Shown: positions 62,913 through 64,000 of the stretch, in pieces
Position numbering within the stretch: position 1 is the first letter of the stretch
Layout: each line of letters begins with the position of its first letter
Assembly (NCBI RefSeq): GCF_900114915.1
Contig: NZ_FOUS01000017.1
Coordinates: 1 to 64,000 of the forward strand
Source: Bradyrhizobium sp. Rc3b
Lineage (GTDB): Bacteria > Pseudomonadota > Alphaproteobacteria > Rhizobiales > Xanthobacteraceae
Direction of reading: 5' to 3'
DNA length: 64,000 bases
Position numbers and translations under genes: made by a program
The notes under the pieces: model-generated
What the model was told of the DNA's origin: nothing
Seen by the model: the letters and a program-made list of their open reading frames with translations, nothing else
Databases searched by the model: none

Positions 62913-63039
62913 TTGAATGACCCTCGCTCATGATCCAAGGACCTGGAAGATCTCTCAGATGCCGGCCATAGCTACAAACAAACGCAATCAAAATAAGAGC
63001 GCAAGTCGTCGCGCCCAGCAACGCAATCAGCCACGTCAT
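62905..63039 (-). CDS. 44-aa single-helix membrane protein, coupled to the next gene
   Basis: The short frame MTWLIALLGATTCALILIAF VCSYGRHLRDL... has one strong membrane helix followed by a basic/polar tail. Its stop lies inside the next gene, overlapping that start by 8 bases, typical of translational coupling. No strong Shine-Dalgarno is visible before its ATG at 63039. Function unknown. Confidence 0.5.
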   Translation of the reverse strand: MTWLIALLGATTCALILIAFVCSYGRHLRDLPGPWIMSEGHSND

Positions 63040-63218
63040 CTACGCCTACCCGCACGCCCTCCGGAAATAGAGGGCCCGAACTCGCAATGAACTGATCCGT
63101 CTTAGGTTGCCTTGCCTGGGCGCTCAAGGACGGCGGCAGATTAACCTAACCGCACATGGTTATTTCGACTCCGCCACGACGACCATTCACCCGGGTCAGC
63201 ACGCGCGCGGCCCCGCGG

Positions 63219-63380
63219 TTACGATGGCCGCTGGGTGCGACCGGCTTCCATCGAAGCGGGGGTATAGGGTGCATAGAGACGATATCGTGCCGATCGCTTC
63301 CGCGAGCGCCACGCCCGTACGGCATAGCCGCAGCCAAAACCCGCTGCGAAAATCGAAATCAAAACCAAAGCAGCTAACAT
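63219..63380 (-). CDS. 53-aa single-helix membrane protein
   Basis: The frame begins MLAALVLISIFAAGFGCGYA, a membrane helix with small residues, followed by VRAWRSRKRSARYRLYAPY, a highly basic juxtamembrane segment. The helix-then-basic-tail pattern indicates a real small inner-membrane protein with a cytoplasmic C-terminus, of a kind frequent in Bradyrhizobium. The other frames across these bases are less protein-like. Confidence 0.55.
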   Translation of the reverse strand: MLAALVLISIFAAGFGCGYAVRAWRSRKRSARYRLYAPYTPASMEAGRTQRPS

Positions 63381-63892
63381 TGGAATATTCCCACGTTTGC
63401 CGGAACGCTCCTCCCGCGCTCATTTTCATCTTTTCGTTGTGTCGACTTCAAGTTCGTCACCGCTGAAACTTTTGTCAGACGAAGATGAAGTTTGTGCAAC
63501 GTGATGCTCGAAGATTGGTCGGCACGCGAGGGCACAGAGCGCGGAGAAGAGGCTCCAGTTCTTTTTACCAGAACTCGCCACGCCGACACCATGAACCCTC
63601 GTTCATCTTGGTGCTTCAAACGTCGACCGGCACGGATGAGACCGCCGTGGGAGGGCGCGCATCGGATTCGCCAGCGAAACACCGTGGTTATACGGAGCGT
63701 CGCGCATCGATTTCATCGCAGTAAGGTTGAGCAGTTAGCTTAATCCGCGTTGTTTGTTGCGAAGTCTCACCGATCGCATATCCATCTCGCACCGGGCTCC
63801 CCCAAGCCCGGCCCCACCCAAGCAAAGCCGTCGAGCGAACATGGGTCGCTTGGCGGCTTTGTCGTTGTGTCGACAAGAGGATGATTTCGGTT
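63381..63892. other. Region without a recognisable gene
   Basis: Overlapping frames at 63374-63743 on both strands are Arg/Ser/Pro-rich and look like shadows. The promoter of the rightward gene at 63893 should be near its end, with AAGAGG at 63875-63880 as a likely ribosome site. Confidence 0.4.
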
Positions 63893-64000
63893 ATGGCGCG
63901 CAAGCCCTGGTCGTTCAAAGAAGACCGCCGGCTCATGGAGCTGGCCAAGTCTTCGGCTTCGCTGGAAGAGGCCGCGAAAGTTCTCGGACGCTCGCCTGAT
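63893..64000 (+). CDS. Myb/SANT-like small protein (partial, runs off the right edge)
   Basis: MARKPWSFKEDRRLMELAKS then SASLEEAAKVLGRSPD is the start of a Myb/SANT-like module. It matches the W-S-x-E-E...L...A..LGR pattern of the protein at 26314. The C-terminus lies outside the window. An in-frame ATG at 63881 is an alternative start; 63893 has better spacing from AAGAGG. Confidence 0.7.
   Translation, partial: MARKPWSFKEDRRLMELAKSSASLEEAAKVLGRSPD

Noticed and set aside
1..64000. CRISPR arrays or complete transposons
   Set aside because: No regularly spaced direct repeats of 25-40 bases, and no intact transposase gene with inverted ends, were seen on reading both strands.

Overview
The window looks like chromosome from a Bradyrhizobium-type alphaproteobacterium. 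This is inferred from the high-GC coding style, many small lineage-typical hypothetical proteins, several LapG-like (BTLCP) cysteine peptidases, and a GDP-fucose/exopolysaccharide locus resembling those of Rhizobiales. No rRNA, tRNA or CRISPR array was recognised.

Layout. (1) 1-1505: 5' part of a large minus-strand FecR/Ig-repeat surface or secreted protein that runs off the left edge. (2) 2-13 kb: a 1956-residue Ser/Thr-kinase-like/AAA/GAF/PAS/histidine kinase gene among small ORFs. Here also are a frameshifted HD phosphohydrolase gene behind an FNR/FixK-type box, a 360-bp near-identical direct repeat (2805 and 12800) carrying a 54-aa Myb/SANT-like protein, and an IS66 transposase remnant. 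(3) 13.8-21.2 kb: an accessory island. It holds two paralogous mini-ORFs, a ParB-domain DNA methyltransferase, a DUF5681 protein, an Mrr-like nuclease divergent from an XRE regulator, and a phage-type recombination operon (YqaJ exonuclease, ERF annealase fused to an HNH-like zinc domain, 191-aa partner). The exonuclease start lies in a perfect 11-bp stem. (4) 21.7-28.2 kb: a decayed zone with a degenerate inverted copy of the recombination genes, RTX fragments, a broken LapG-like gene, a broken PilZ gene, intact PilZ and LapG-like genes, and a second copy of a conserved leader plus 44-aa protein.

(5) 28.4-56.3 kb: an exopolysaccharide supercluster. Sugar supply is gmd/fcl (GDP-fucose) and an SDR enzyme. 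Initiation is by a polyprenyl-phosphate glycosyl-1-phosphate transferase. Assembly uses a GT4, a GT2, a Wzx flippase and Wzy/ligase-type membrane proteins. Export uses a Wzc-like BY-kinase and a Wza-like lipoprotein. Two clan GH-A-like proteins, one with an N-terminal export segment and one type-I-secreted with RTX repeats, probably trim or modify the polymer. Several secreted proteins of unknown role are interspersed. (6) 56.3-64 kb: a LapG-like peptidase, a PP1-type phosphatase, and a run of small secreted or membrane hypothetical proteins, including two short membrane ORFs. The right edge cuts a SANT-like gene.

The most unusual items are the stem-sequestered start of the recombination operon, a 14-bp tandem repeat that reiterates a start codon in three frames, two copies of a structured leader with a 44-aa protein under purifying selection, and a TPP-riboswitch-like sequence before the flippase gene.
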